Shown in pieces: positions 24,426-31,506 of a stretch of DNA of 32,925 nt. The translations under genes and the position numbers were made by a program. Origin of the DNA: a virus; IMG/VR virus record IMGVR_UViG_3300025151_000158, positions 1 through 32,925 of that record; one strand, given 5' to 3'. How positions within the stretch are numbered: the first letter of the stretch is position 1; each line of letters starts with the position of its first letter. The notes under the pieces were generated by a model that was not told the DNA's origin, did not search any database, and worked only from the letters and a program-made list of their open reading frames with translations.

Positions 24426-25076
24426 TTATCCGAAAACTAGTGCCATTGCAATAGCTTTTCCTGTTGAAGCTACATCAGAAAAAGATAACGCTCCTGCGCC
24501 ATTTGTTGTTAACCCATTACCACTTGAGCCATCTGCTGTTGGTAAGGTCAAAGAAAAACTAGAACCCACAGTAGCAGGTGCTTTCAAACCTACATACTCT
24601 CCTCCAGTAGAATCTTCGAATCTTACTTCATTTTGATTAGTCAAATTTAATTGTGATAATTCTGAAAATAAATCTGTAACATTAGTCCCATCAGCGTAAA
24701 GAATTTTTGTACCTTTATCAGTGGTAGCAAAAGTTGGTCCTGTGCCACTTACTGTTTTAAATTGAACAGTATACGCGCCTGAAGTTGTGTTTTTGACTAT
24801 GTATACTTTTTCAATGCTGTTAGGAATTGTTACAATTTGGTTACCTGTAATAGTTCCTGTTAATTCAATTACTGCGTTTCTTGCATTTGAAAGAGTTGCA
24901 TTTGTCATTGCTAACGCTGTCGTTTGTGCGCCACCTGCAATAGAAACTGCTTCATAACCTGCAATCGCTTGTTGAACTAAGTTTAAATTTGTATTAGTTT
25001 TATCACCCCAAGTACCAGAGTTTTCCCCTGTTACCATTAATTCGAGTTTCAAATCTGTAGAATAACTTGATGCCAT
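24426..25076 (-). CDS. Tail fibre protein
   Basis: A 216-residue protein beginning SYSTDLKLELMVTGENSGTWG, then NTNLNLVQQAIAGYEAVSI. This opening is widespread in marine phage tail-fibre-like proteins. The rest is Thr/Ser/Gly-rich with beta repeats (VTIPNSIEKVYIVKNT, SSFSLTLPTADG) and ends in a short hydrophobic strand. It probably forms a trimeric fibre or fibre-attachment piece and lies in the same block as the cupredoxin-like and glycine-rich proteins. AAGGA precedes the ATG. Confidence 0.72.
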   Translation of the reverse strand: MASSYSTDLKLELMVTGENSGTWGDKTNTNLNLVQQAIAGYEAVSIAGGAQTTALAMTNATLSNARNAVIELTGTITGNQIVTIPNSIEKVYIVKNTTSGAYTVQFKTVSGTGPTFATTDKGTKILYADGTNVTDLFSELSQLNLTNQNEVRFEDSTGGEYVGLKAPATVGSSFSLTLPTADGSSGNGLTTNGAGALSFSDVASTGKAIAMALVFG

Positions 25077-25109
25077 ATATTAATCCTTGTTTTAAAAAGT
25101 ATAGTTTAT

Positions 25110-26576
25110 CTATGCTGCCTCGTCAATAACCGTCCAAGTGTTAGTTATATCTGGATCTACTACTGCCCAGGCATTTATGTTAATTGTACCAACAGAACCG
25201 TTGATTTGCAATCCTGTTACTGGTGCTTCAGCACTTGCTCCAGCTACCGCACTCGCAAGAGTTGGTGTTAGAGATATTCCTGAAGGAGAAGCTATAGTAT
25301 TTGCGTCTAATACGGCTGTTCCTAAAGAGAAAGTTGTTGATAGTCCCGTTAAAGCACCTGTGTTTGCGTCCGCTGTTACGCTTACTGAACTTACATTTGT
25401 AGTTAAGCTTTGTCCCGTAGTAATAGTGTCTACTGATGGGATTATGACTTCAACACCTGTTATTAAAGTATTTCCATCACCATTACCCCAAAGGCTATTT
25501 CCCCATGTGTCATTTCCCCAAGGGTCATTAGAAGGAGATGTAACTTCAACAATTGTAAGTTCTCCACCAAAAGCACTTCCTTGAGAAGCTGTTGCGTTTG
25601 TTCCTGATAAAGAATAAATAGAAGCTTGACCAAGAGTTCCAAGTGATGAAGACATTCCTTGTCCTGTTAAAGAAACATTCGCTTCTCCAATACCAACTTC
25701 AACACCACTTACTAACGAAATTCCGTCACCTATACCCCATAATCCATTACCCCATGCTTCATTACCCCATGGATCATTTGAAGGAGATGTAACTTCAACA
25801 GTTACAAGCTCTCCAGCAAATACTGTGCCTCTGCTCGAAGTCATGCTTTGACCTGTGACTGGAGCCTCGGCACTTGTTCCAGCAACTTCGTTTCCTACAG
25901 CTGATGTTATGGATGCGCCTGTTGGTATAATGTCTGCGTTTGCTGTAACGCTTTCAGTTCCAATAGCAAATGTACCAATGCTGATACCTGTAACAGCTGC
26001 TTCAGGACTTTCAAATTCACCCCATTCTTGAGAACCCCAAGTTAATGCACCCCATCCAACAGATGGAAAATACGAAACAGAACTTACTGCTGATGTAACG
26101 TTTACACCAGTTGCAGAAACAGATTGATCCCCTAATAAATTCCAAGTACCAAATCCCCATGTTTTTGCTCCCCATGTATTTTGAGTAATATCAAAAACAC
26201 CTCCCATGCCAATTCCATGGATATAACACAAATAATAAAAATCTGTTTCGGAAGATGGTGTTACCTCAATGTATCTTGTAGTAGCAGCATTGAATGTAGT
26301 TGTGTTTGTGTAGTTTGCTTGGTTGCTAGCTCCGTCAAGATAATAAGTTATTCCTGAAGAAATAATTCCAGACGTACTAGTATTTGTTGAAAAAATTAAC
26401 GGATGACCGTCATTAGATGCATCACTTTGTTCAAAACGTAAAGTTGCACCTGAAACCCAGCTTACAGTTCCTGGACCTGTAGAATTTCTAGCACCGTCCA
26501 AATAAAAGACGTTGCCCGTTCCTCCGCCATAAAGGTTACCCGATGCTACGGTAACTGTGTAAGTAAGTTCTGCCAT
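25110..26576 (-). CDS. Tail protein with cupredoxin-like N-terminal domain and Trp-Gly repeats
   Basis: A 488-residue protein. Residues 1-130 look like a plastocyanin/azurin-type beta sandwich: H58 in NDGHPLIF, and C117, H120 and M124 in FYYLCYIHGIGMGGVFDI, the His-Cys-His-Met set of a type 1 copper site (C-x2-H-x3-M spacing). After this come four Trp-Gly clusters (TWGAKTWGFGTW, GWGALTWGSQEWGEF, and two near-identical DPWGN...WGNGLWG-type units 83 residues apart) and Ala/Thr/Val-rich beta repeats with VTGISI/VTGQSMTSS elements. A tail-fibre role is inferred from neighbours and repeat style; metal binding is inferred from the motif. AGGAG lies ten bases before the ATG. Confidence 0.72.
   Translation of the reverse strand: MAELTYTVTVASGNLYGGGTGNVFYLDGARNSTGPGTVSWVSGATLRFEQSDASNDGHPLIFSTNTSTSGIISSGITYYLDGASNQANYTNTTTFNAATTRYIEVTPSSETDFYYLCYIHGIGMGGVFDITQNTWGAKTWGFGTWNLLGDQSVSATGVNVTSAVSSVSYFPSVGWGALTWGSQEWGEFESPEAAVTGISIGTFAIGTESVTANADIIPTGASITSAVGNEVAGTSAEAPVTGQSMTSSRGTVFAGELVTVEVTSPSNDPWGNEAWGNGLWGIGDGISLVSGVEVGIGEANVSLTGQGMSSSLGTLGQASIYSLSGTNATASQGSAFGGELTIVEVTSPSNDPWGNDTWGNSLWGNGDGNTLITGVEVIIPSVDTITTGQSLTTNVSSVSVTADANTGALTGLSTTFSLGTAVLDANTIASPSGISLTPTLASAVAGASAEAPVTGLQINGSVGTININAWAVVDPDITNTWTVIDEAA
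25532..25800. repeat. Internal direct repeat, 249-base period
   Basis: The 20-base unit AAGGAGATGTAACTTCAACA occurs at 25532-25551 and again at 25781-25800. Similar sequence continues on both sides, encoding the two EVTSPSNDPWGN units. The period equals 83 codons, so it reflects duplication of a protein module inside the tail gene. Confidence 0.8.
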
Positions 26577-26593
26577 AGCAACGGGCTCCTAAA

Positions 26594-27022
26594 TTATGCG
26601 ATTCTTAAAATAGCAGCAGTAGAGGTAAAGTTAGGAAATTGAATTGTAAACGTTCCTGATGTTGCAGTTTTATCTGCGCCAAAATCTAAAACACAAACTG
26701 CTTTTTTAGAGTCAGTTGAGTTATAAATTAAAGCACCTCTTGCAGTTAAAGTTACTCCAGTAAAAGATAAGTCTGCGAAATCTACAATAGCTGTTGTAGA
26801 TGATAATGATGTTTGTTGCGATTGTAATTGTTTACCTTTAGCAACATACGTACCAGAAGCAGAAACTTCGTTACCTGTAGTGTATGAAGTTGTTGCTGCA
26901 CCTAGAGATGCTTGTGATGTATATAATGCTAAATTAAAATTGTCCCCGCCTGTATCCAGATCATGGACACCGTCTAATAATTCTTTTTTGAAAGAATTAC
27001 AAACTGCTTGTGTTATTGCCAT
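26594..27022 (-). CDS. Small conserved phage structural protein
   Basis: A 142-residue protein: MAITQAVCNSFKKELLDG, then NFNLALYTSQASLG, a Thr/Ser-rich middle and late GALIYNSTDSKKAVCVLDFG. The LALYTS and ALIYN blocks recur in phage virion proteins of unknown role. It is placed between the adaptor genes and the tail fibres. AAGGAG precedes the ATG at 27022. Function is inferred as a small tail or head-tail part. Confidence 0.62.
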   Translation of the reverse strand: MAITQAVCNSFKKELLDGVHDLDTGGDNFNLALYTSQASLGAATTSYTTGNEVSASGTYVAKGKQLQSQQTSLSSTTAIVDFADLSFTGVTLTARGALIYNSTDSKKAVCVLDFGADKTATSGTFTIQFPNFTSTAAILRIA

Positions 27023-27040
27023 AAAATTTCTCCTTAATAA

Positions 27041-27736
27041 TTAATTATTTGGTGATGGTGAAGGAATTTTAACCCTTGGCACACCATCGGTATACTCGTC
27101 TCTACGTCTAGCTCCCATTTGCTCCAACGCAAAACTTTGTATAGCTATATTATACTTGTCTGAATAGAGTTTGTACATATCCATGGGCCCTTTCAAAAAC
27201 TCATAGGCGTTCATCATCGTAGCTACAAATAATAGATCTTGATAGTTGTTAGACAGATATGTCGTAGTGTTAGTTGATGATAAATGATCAGGGTTCATTA
27301 CATAGTCTATCTCAACTTTATACGCACTGTTAGGCGTAGGAGCCACTATTAAGTAGGTTTCTTTCCAATTAGAATAGTATTTTGGCACTCCTGTAGCTTC
27401 AGTTGAATTATATTCATCTATAAAAGATACATCTCTTTTGACCAAAGTTTCAGTTGTAGTTGGAGAATTATTTGTGTTAAAAACTTTTACCGCTCTTACA
27501 GACAAACTAAATCTAGATGTATTACCTTGAAAAACAGCATTATTAGGTAGTTCTAAATATCTGTTTGAAGGTTTAAAATTACTTGTAACATACTGTCTTT
27601 CGTAATCTGCATCTACTTCTCTTGAAATTCTTAACTCTGCATCTTTAATCATAGAGTCAAGGATAGAATCAGTTAATACTGTACTATCAACCTCTGTGTA
27701 ATCTCTAATCTTTTGAATTAATTCTGCAAACGTCAT
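27041..27736 (-). CDS. Head-tail adaptor-like protein
   Basis: A 231-residue protein with an N-terminal helix pair (FAELIQKIRDYTEVDS, LTDSILDSMIKDAELRISREV), a beta-rich centre with RYLELPNNAVFQGN and YLIVAPTPNSAYKVEIDYVM, and a C-terminal helical region (LLFVATMMNAYEFLKGP). This helix-beta-helix layout is that of phage head-tail adaptors and T7 gp11 / P22 gp4-like connectors. It follows two other connector-block genes and overlaps the preceding one by four bases. Which ring of the neck it forms is uncertain. Confidence 0.62.
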   Translation of the reverse strand: MTFAELIQKIRDYTEVDSTVLTDSILDSMIKDAELRISREVDADYERQYVTSNFKPSNRYLELPNNAVFQGNTSRFSLSVRAVKVFNTNNSPTTTETLVKRDVSFIDEYNSTEATGVPKYYSNWKETYLIVAPTPNSAYKVEIDYVMNPDHLSSTNTTTYLSNNYQDLLFVATMMNAYEFLKGPMDMYKLYSDKYNIAIQSFALEQMGARRRDEYTDGVPRVKIPSPSPNN

Positions 27737-28077
27737 GATATAGTTATTGTAACACTCCCTAATGAACCTCGTAACTCTCTTTTGTTATTTTCTTCTAATG
27801 GAGGAGTTTGAGGCTGCATTCCATTTGATAAAAATTGACCATCCCAATATTGAGGATCCAAATACACTGTGACAGGAGCAGCTCTTTGTGGTCTTGCATT
27901 AGACAATGCAACAGGATCAGCTTTCTTTGGTTTAGGATCTAACTGAGGATGTTTTGCTTCAAATTCAGACGTATGTACAAAAGAACCATTCCATTCTTTT
28001 ACCATTTCTCTATAAGGAAAAGCTTGACCTGATCTATCTGATATTGATTGTGCAAATTTACCCTTTGAATAAGCCAT
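27733..28077 (-). CDS. Hypothetical neck/head-tail protein
   Basis: A 114-residue protein with FPYREMVKEWNGSFVHTSEFEAKHPQ-type sequence: aromatic/charged at the front, Pro/Lys-rich in the middle (DPKPKKADPV), and TVYLDPQYWDG then SLGSVTITIS at the end. No family name recognised. It lies between two adaptor-type genes, overlapping one by one base and the other by four, so a small neck or connector role is likely. Confidence 0.58.
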   Translation of the reverse strand: MAYSKGKFAQSISDRSGQAFPYREMVKEWNGSFVHTSEFEAKHPQLDPKPKKADPVALSNARPQRAAPVTVYLDPQYWDGQFLSNGMQPQTPPLEENNKRELRGSLGSVTITIS

Positions 28078-28751
28078 TAGGATCCTTGTGGGTAATAAAC
28101 ATTAGGTGTTATATATACAGATGTTCTTTGTCCGTCTTCATCTAATGCTCTTTTCAATTCGTCTTCGTATAATAATTTTAATGCTTGAATTCTTTCTGGT
28201 GCTATTTTTTGAGCTAAATAGAAAGCTAGACCTGATACCATACATGGAAAGAATCTAAAAGGCATATCGGAGGTATTAGTATATGCTCCTACATCTTCAA
28301 TTCTAGCTAAATAGTAATAAAAAATATTAGTTACAGAACCTGTGCTTGGAGCTAAATATAAACTAATTGTAGGTGTAAGTTGTCTATCAACATAATATTG
28401 AGAGGGAGTGCCTGTATCAGATTTATTAGGGATAGCAATGTATTCTGATCTTGAAATTTTAGTCAAACTTTGTTGAGTTCCACCCGTTGTAGTTACAACA
28501 GCTTCTAGAACATCATTACAATCGCTCGGTGTATCGTAAGTTATTTGTCCGTTAACTAACGTTTCTGTTTTCGATTTAACTTTCCAAAGGTTTATACCTC
28601 TGTTACCCCATTCAGAAAAAAGTAAATTTAAACTTCTTCTAGCTGACTTAATATCGTTACCAGAATTAGTTCTTACGCCACATCTTTCGTAAGCTTCTTC
28701 GATAACTTCATCAATTGTGATATTAAAACTTGTAGTTCCTGATGTAGCCAT
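28077..28751 (-). CDS. P22 gp4-like head-tail adaptor / tail accessory protein
   Basis: A 224-residue protein. The N-terminal ITIDEVIEEAYERCGVRT, then SARRSLNLLFSEWGNRGINLW, is a signature opening of P22 gp4-type tail accessory factors in many phages. Later come beta strands with YDTPSDCNDVLEAVVTT and YIAIPNKSDTGTPSQYYVDR, and a C-terminal helical AFYLAQKIAPERIQALKLLYE. It should form the ring under the portal. AAGGATG precedes the ATG. The portal gene itself is not in the window. Confidence 0.77.
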   Translation of the reverse strand: MATSGTTSFNITIDEVIEEAYERCGVRTNSGNDIKSARRSLNLLFSEWGNRGINLWKVKSKTETLVNGQITYDTPSDCNDVLEAVVTTTGGTQQSLTKISRSEYIAIPNKSDTGTPSQYYVDRQLTPTISLYLAPSTGSVTNIFYYYLARIEDVGAYTNTSDMPFRFFPCMVSGLAFYLAQKIAPERIQALKLLYEDELKRALDEDGQRTSVYITPNVYYPQGS

Positions 28752-28758
28752 TTCATCC

Positions 28759-28923
28759 TTACGCTAATATTTTTTCTTGTAAATGTTTTGGTAGATTTTT
28801 TTGTTTACCAATTAGCTTTCCTGTTTTAGCCATTGTTGGTTTCTTTTTCACAGAGCCACCGCCCATGTATTTATTCATTCCACCACCCATTTTACCTTGT
28901 ACTTTAATTCTTCCATTTTTCAT
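28759..28923 (-). CDS. Small Lys/Gly-rich protein
   Basis: A 54-residue protein: MKNGRIKVQGKMGGGMNKYM then GGGSVKKKPTMAKTGK and a basic tail. AAAGGAG lies seven bases before the ATG, and the start overlaps the preceding stop by one base. High Lys and Gly with no hydrophobic core suggests an unfolded nucleic-acid-binding or assembly peptide; function unknown. Confidence 0.6.
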   Translation of the reverse strand: MKNGRIKVQGKMGGGMNKYMGGGSVKKKPTMAKTGKLIGKQKNLPKHLQEKILA

Positions 28924-29084
28924 TACATTACTCCTTTGAAGTTTCCTCCTTTAATGGCTATACCCATGCCACCACAAGAGAGTTGTTTTGGTTTAATTGG
29001 TTTTGTTTTTTTCTTATCTTTAGCTGCTTGAGTTGCTTTTCTCAATGCCTCAAGATATTTTTTATATTCTGTTGCTTGCTCCAT
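28923..29084 (-). CDS. Small Lys-rich protein
   Basis: A 53-residue protein with a helical basic first half (EYKKYLEALRKATQAAKDKK) and a Gly-rich end containing LSCGGMGIAIKGGNFKG. It is bounded by one-base TAATG overlaps at both ends, strong support for a coding role. The ending resembles the Met/Gly-rich pieces of its neighbours. Function unknown. Confidence 0.6.
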   Translation of the reverse strand: MEQATEYKKYLEALRKATQAAKDKKKTKPIKPKQLSCGGMGIAIKGGNFKGVM

Positions 29085-29476
29085 TATAGATCTATCATAC
29101 CACCATAATATAGTTTAGTAAACTCGCCTTTCGATGCAAATGTCTTAACATTTGTAGGTTTACCACCTACTCCTTGTGCTCTACTTCTTTTTCTCGCAAC
29201 CGCAGAACGCCTTTGCGATTCTGTCATTCGGGCGGCTTTTGCAGCAGGCACGCATTTGGGGTATTTTCTTTTTGATCCATCTGCAGATTTTCTTCCACAT
29301 TCTTTATATCCTCCACCTTTTTTTGGTGATCCTATATCTACCCATTTTTCTGAAAACCATTTTTTAAGTCCACCTTTTTTCATACCTGCTGGGACACAGT
29401 TTGGAACCATTTTGTTCCCTTTTTTCTTCATACCTTTTTGGACATATCCTTGCCAACATGTACCTCGTTCACTCAT
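29084..29476 (-). CDS. DUF5872-like basic Cys/Lys-rich protein
   Basis: A 130-residue protein with two halves. The first has CWQGYVQKGMKKKGN and PNCVP; the second has the WFSEKWVDIGSPKKGGGYKE, CGRK and YPKCVP blocks and a basic AARMTESQRRSAVARKRSR tail. The KWVDI..PKKGGG..CGRK..YPKC pattern is what I associate with DUF5872, seen in marine phages and some large viruses. Paired Cys may bind metal. Its start overlaps the upstream gene by four bases. A nucleic-acid-associated or virion role is inferred from charge. Confidence 0.65.
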   Translation of the reverse strand: MSERGTCWQGYVQKGMKKKGNKMVPNCVPAGMKKGGLKKWFSEKWVDIGSPKKGGGYKECGRKSADGSKRKYPKCVPAAKAARMTESQRRSAVARKRSRAQGVGGKPTNVKTFASKGEFTKLYYGGMIDL

Positions 29477-29820
29477 TTTAACAAGTCGCCATAGTACTCA
29501 ATTGAACTTGGATTTGATAAATTAATATCAGCTGAGTCATGTTTAATAAATTTTCCTTGATAAGCTGAAATAGAATCTAATTGATTTGCTTGTTTTTTGT
29601 GGGTTGCAGATGCTTTATGTAATCCTTTTGCAACTTCTTTAATTTTTATTTCGGCACCTTTACTAGCTTTTTTAGGTCCCCAATCTTTTCTTTTTGTACC
29701 CGATGGATCTTTTATTTTGCCCGCACAAATCTTACTAGCATATGCATTCGCGTATGCACTGGGATATACCTTAAATTTTCTTTTAGCGGCCGCTTTGCCT
29801 CTAGCACATAGTTTTGTCAT
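29473..29820 (-). CDS. Basic Cys/Lys-rich protein related in style to DUF5872
   Basis: A 115-residue protein starting MTKLCARGKAAAKRKFKVYP, with SAYANAYASKICAGKIKDPSG (trimmed here) and a KDWGPKKASKG segment. The KxCARGKAAAKRKF...KICAGK pattern is common in marine phages. I use the ATG at 29820 instead of the in-frame ATG at 29910: the added 30 residues lie inside a better-supported small gene (29801-29941) in another frame. Its stop overlaps the next ATG by four bases. Positive charge and paired Cys suggest nucleic-acid or virion association. Confidence 0.65.
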   Translation of the reverse strand: MTKLCARGKAAAKRKFKVYPSAYANAYASKICAGKIKDPSGTKRKDWGPKKASKGAEIKIKEVAKGLHKASATHKKQANQLDSISAYQGKFIKHDSADINLSNPSSIEYYGDLLK

Positions 29821-29941
29821 AGTGTCTAAGCCTTTTTCGGTTGTACAACTTCTTTGATTGTACCACTTTTTGTTTGAACAGTAAACTTCCCACCCTAAGC
29901 ATTTTAGCAATAGGATTTCTCTTTTTTTCTTTATTTTTCAT
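29801..29941 (-). CDS. Tiny basic protein, NPIAK type
   Basis: A 46-residue protein beginning MKNKEKKRNPIAKMLRVGSL, then FKQKVVQSKKLYNRKR. The NPxAK...FxxKVVxxKKxYxRK layout is one I recognise from small phage proteins of unknown function. Its ATG overlaps the preceding oxygenase stop by four bases (ATGA), and it overlaps the next gene by 20 bases. This explains the apparent gap and argues for the short start of the next gene. Confidence 0.68.
   Translation of the reverse strand: MKNKEKKRNPIAKMLRVGSLLFKQKVVQSKKLYNRKRLRHYDKTMC
29857..29885 (-). promoter_or_regulatory. Possible extended -10 promoter inside the tiny basic gene
   Basis: On the minus strand TTTACT (29885-29880), 17 bases, then TGG-TACAAT with TACAAT at 29862-29857. 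The -10 box matches 5 of 6 and has the extended TGn. It would start transcripts near 29850, feeding the basic-protein and adaptor genes. It lies in coding sequence, so it may be chance. Confidence 0.33.
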
Positions 29942-30480
29942 CTTAATCTCGGTCCTTTAAAAAATATTACCAGAGTTCTTCTCGATCCGTAAGTGACAGG
30001 TAATACTTTGTGAGGATGATAAGATTTAAATAAAATTGCGTCACCGCCTTGTGAAAATTCAGTTATTTTATTTTTTTGATGTATTAGTTGAAACTCTCCT
30101 CCTTCATACTTTGATTCTGAAAGATTAATTATAAAAGTAAGTTTTAAATCAAATGGTTTATCTCTTTCACCATCCACATGCCAATCATATTCTCCTTTTT
30201 CAGAACCATCATAATCATTAAGAGTTGCAAATTCGTTAGGTGTAATTTCAAATATATCCATACCAAAGTTGAAAGAGTTAACAGTTACAGCAGCGTTGAT
30301 ACATGGTTTTATTTCATCCCAAATGTGACCTAATTGAATTGTCTTAACATTTGTAATTTTCGTTGTATTAGCTGCACGTTTATCCTCACAATCCTCTACA
30401 TAATAATTAATTTTTTCATTAAGTTTTTTTACATCAGGTGGAGATATTATTTTATTCCAATACCAATAAGTGAAAGACAT
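29938..30480 (-). CDS. PKHD-type 2OG-Fe(II) oxygenase, last gene of cluster B
   Basis: A 180-residue protein with H101 and D103 in EYDWHVDGERDKPFDLKLTF, the YEGGEFQL turn, and distal YHPHKVLPVTYGSRRTLVIFF (H157, R167 or R168). This is the same subfamily as 21484-22146 but with a shorter N-terminal part. The V-T-x-G-S/T-R spacing after the distal His is shared by both. The ATG overlaps the preceding stop by one base, and its stop overlaps the next ATG by four. Substrate unknown; prolyl/lysyl-type hydroxylation is the family default. Confidence 0.87.
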   Translation of the reverse strand: MSFTYWYWNKIISPPDVKKLNEKINYYVEDCEDKRAANTTKITNVKTIQLGHIWDEIKPCINAAVTVNSFNFGMDIFEITPNEFATLNDYDGSEKGEYDWHVDGERDKPFDLKLTFIINLSESKYEGGEFQLIHQKNKITEFSQGGDAILFKSYHPHKVLPVTYGSRRTLVIFFKGPRLR

Positions 30481-31046
30481 TAATTATAATTAAAAGAAAA
30501 AGACATTCTTTTATCCTCTGTTAAATTTGGTTTTACTCTGTGTTTTAACCAACTTGGAAACAAAATCAATAGGTTATCTTCAGGAACTACAAAATATTTA
30601 GAAGAATTGTATATATTATATTCTTTATGTTTAATCTTTTGTAAATGATATTCTATGGTTTCAAAATCATTTACAAATTCAATTGCACCAGAATCTTTTT
30701 TTGTTTGTACATAAAAAACACCAGATATAAAAGAATCTATATGACAATGAAGTATATTATAATTTCCATAGTAATTAATGTTAGCCCATAAATTGTCAAG
30801 TTTTGTATTTTCAATATTAAAAACTTTTTTAAATATTTCTACATTTTTATTTAATTCCTCAATTAATTCTTGAAGTTCTTCTTGTTTATTATCTAAGTCT
30901 TTTGATTGAAAGCCACCTTCATTTGATATTACTCTTTTGTTATTCTGTCTTTCTATATTTTCTATGAACAATTTTAATTTATTTAAATTTAAATTTAATT
31001 TTTTAATATAGATAGGAGTGCTAAAAATGTTAATTAGTTCATTCAT
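30480..31046 (-). CDS. 2OG-Fe(II) oxygenase-like protein (Oxy_5 type)
   Basis: A 188-residue protein. It opens with INIFSTPIYIKKL, has a Lys/Glu/Asn-rich helix (about 55-85), and the metal-binding ILHCHIDSFISGVFYV (H100, H102). The distal His is H169 in FPSWLKHRV, and R180 in KRMSFSFNYN may bind 2-oxoglutarate. This is the 2OG-FeII_Oxy_5 layout, matching 20981-21487. It overlaps the preceding gene by eight bases. Substrate unknown. Confidence 0.78.
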   Translation of the reverse strand: MNELINIFSTPIYIKKLNLNLNKLKLFIENIERQNNKRVISNEGGFQSKDLDNKQEELQELIEELNKNVEIFKKVFNIENTKLDNLWANINYYGNYNILHCHIDSFISGVFYVQTKKDSGAIEFVNDFETIEYHLQKIKHKEYNIYNSSKYFVVPEDNLLILFPSWLKHRVKPNLTEDKRMSFSFNYN

Positions 31047-31506
31047 TTGTTTTAAAAGCTATTGATATTCTTGGTAAACTTGAATTTGAAGATAATCCTC
31101 TATGTGATAATTCTGATGGAAAAGCTATAAGTTGATTTTGAATAAAATTAATCTTTTTATCTTTTATTTCTAAACAGCCTTCTCCTTTTTGTAATGTATC
31201 TGAAACCATAAGTAAGTATGTCGTTGTCCCATTATCTTGGTGCCATGAACCACTCATGTCGGAGTGTTGAATATTTGCATAAGCTTCAATTACTTTTATA
31301 TTTTTCTTAAAAGTTTTAATTAACTTAAAATGTAAAAATTCAAGATCTTCTTTTTTCAAGTCTGATCTATAAAATTGTTTATGTTTTGGATCTGATATTA
31401 TAGATTTTTCACCATAGTAGTGAGGGTAGTTATAAAGTATTTTATAATGTAAATATTTTATATAATCATCATCTAACCAATCATTTATGCAAACTATGTT
31501 AGACAT
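31039..31506 (-). CDS. 2OG-Fe(II) oxygenase-like protein (HQD type)
   Basis: A 155-residue protein with H89 and D91 in SWHQDNGTTTYLLMV, the GEGCLEI strand, LIAFPSELSHRG (H135) and R146 in LPRISIAFKTN. The WHxD...G.. layout and the FPS..xHRG distal motif are good evidence of a dioxygenase fold. It has a different N-terminal helical part from its neighbours and is not an obvious match to 20374-20994. The ATG overlaps the preceding stop by one base. Substrate unknown. Confidence 0.8.
   Translation of the reverse strand: MSNIVCINDWLDDDYIKYLHYKILYNYPHYYGEKSIISDPKHKQFYRSDLKKEDLEFLHFKLIKTFKKNIKVIEAYANIQHSDMSGSWHQDNGTTTYLLMVSDTLQKGEGCLEIKDKKINFIQNQLIAFPSELSHRGLSSNSSLPRISIAFKTNE

Noticed and set aside
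25138-25584. A 148-codon plus-strand open frame opposite the tail gene
   Set aside because: It is the mirror of the Trp-Gly/Thr-rich repeat region, and composition explains the lack of stops.
29821-29910. Longer N-terminus for the basic Cys/Lys-rich protein, starting at 29910
   Set aside because: This stretch is read in another frame by a better-supported small gene (29801-29941), and the family-like start MTKLCARGK begins at 29820.
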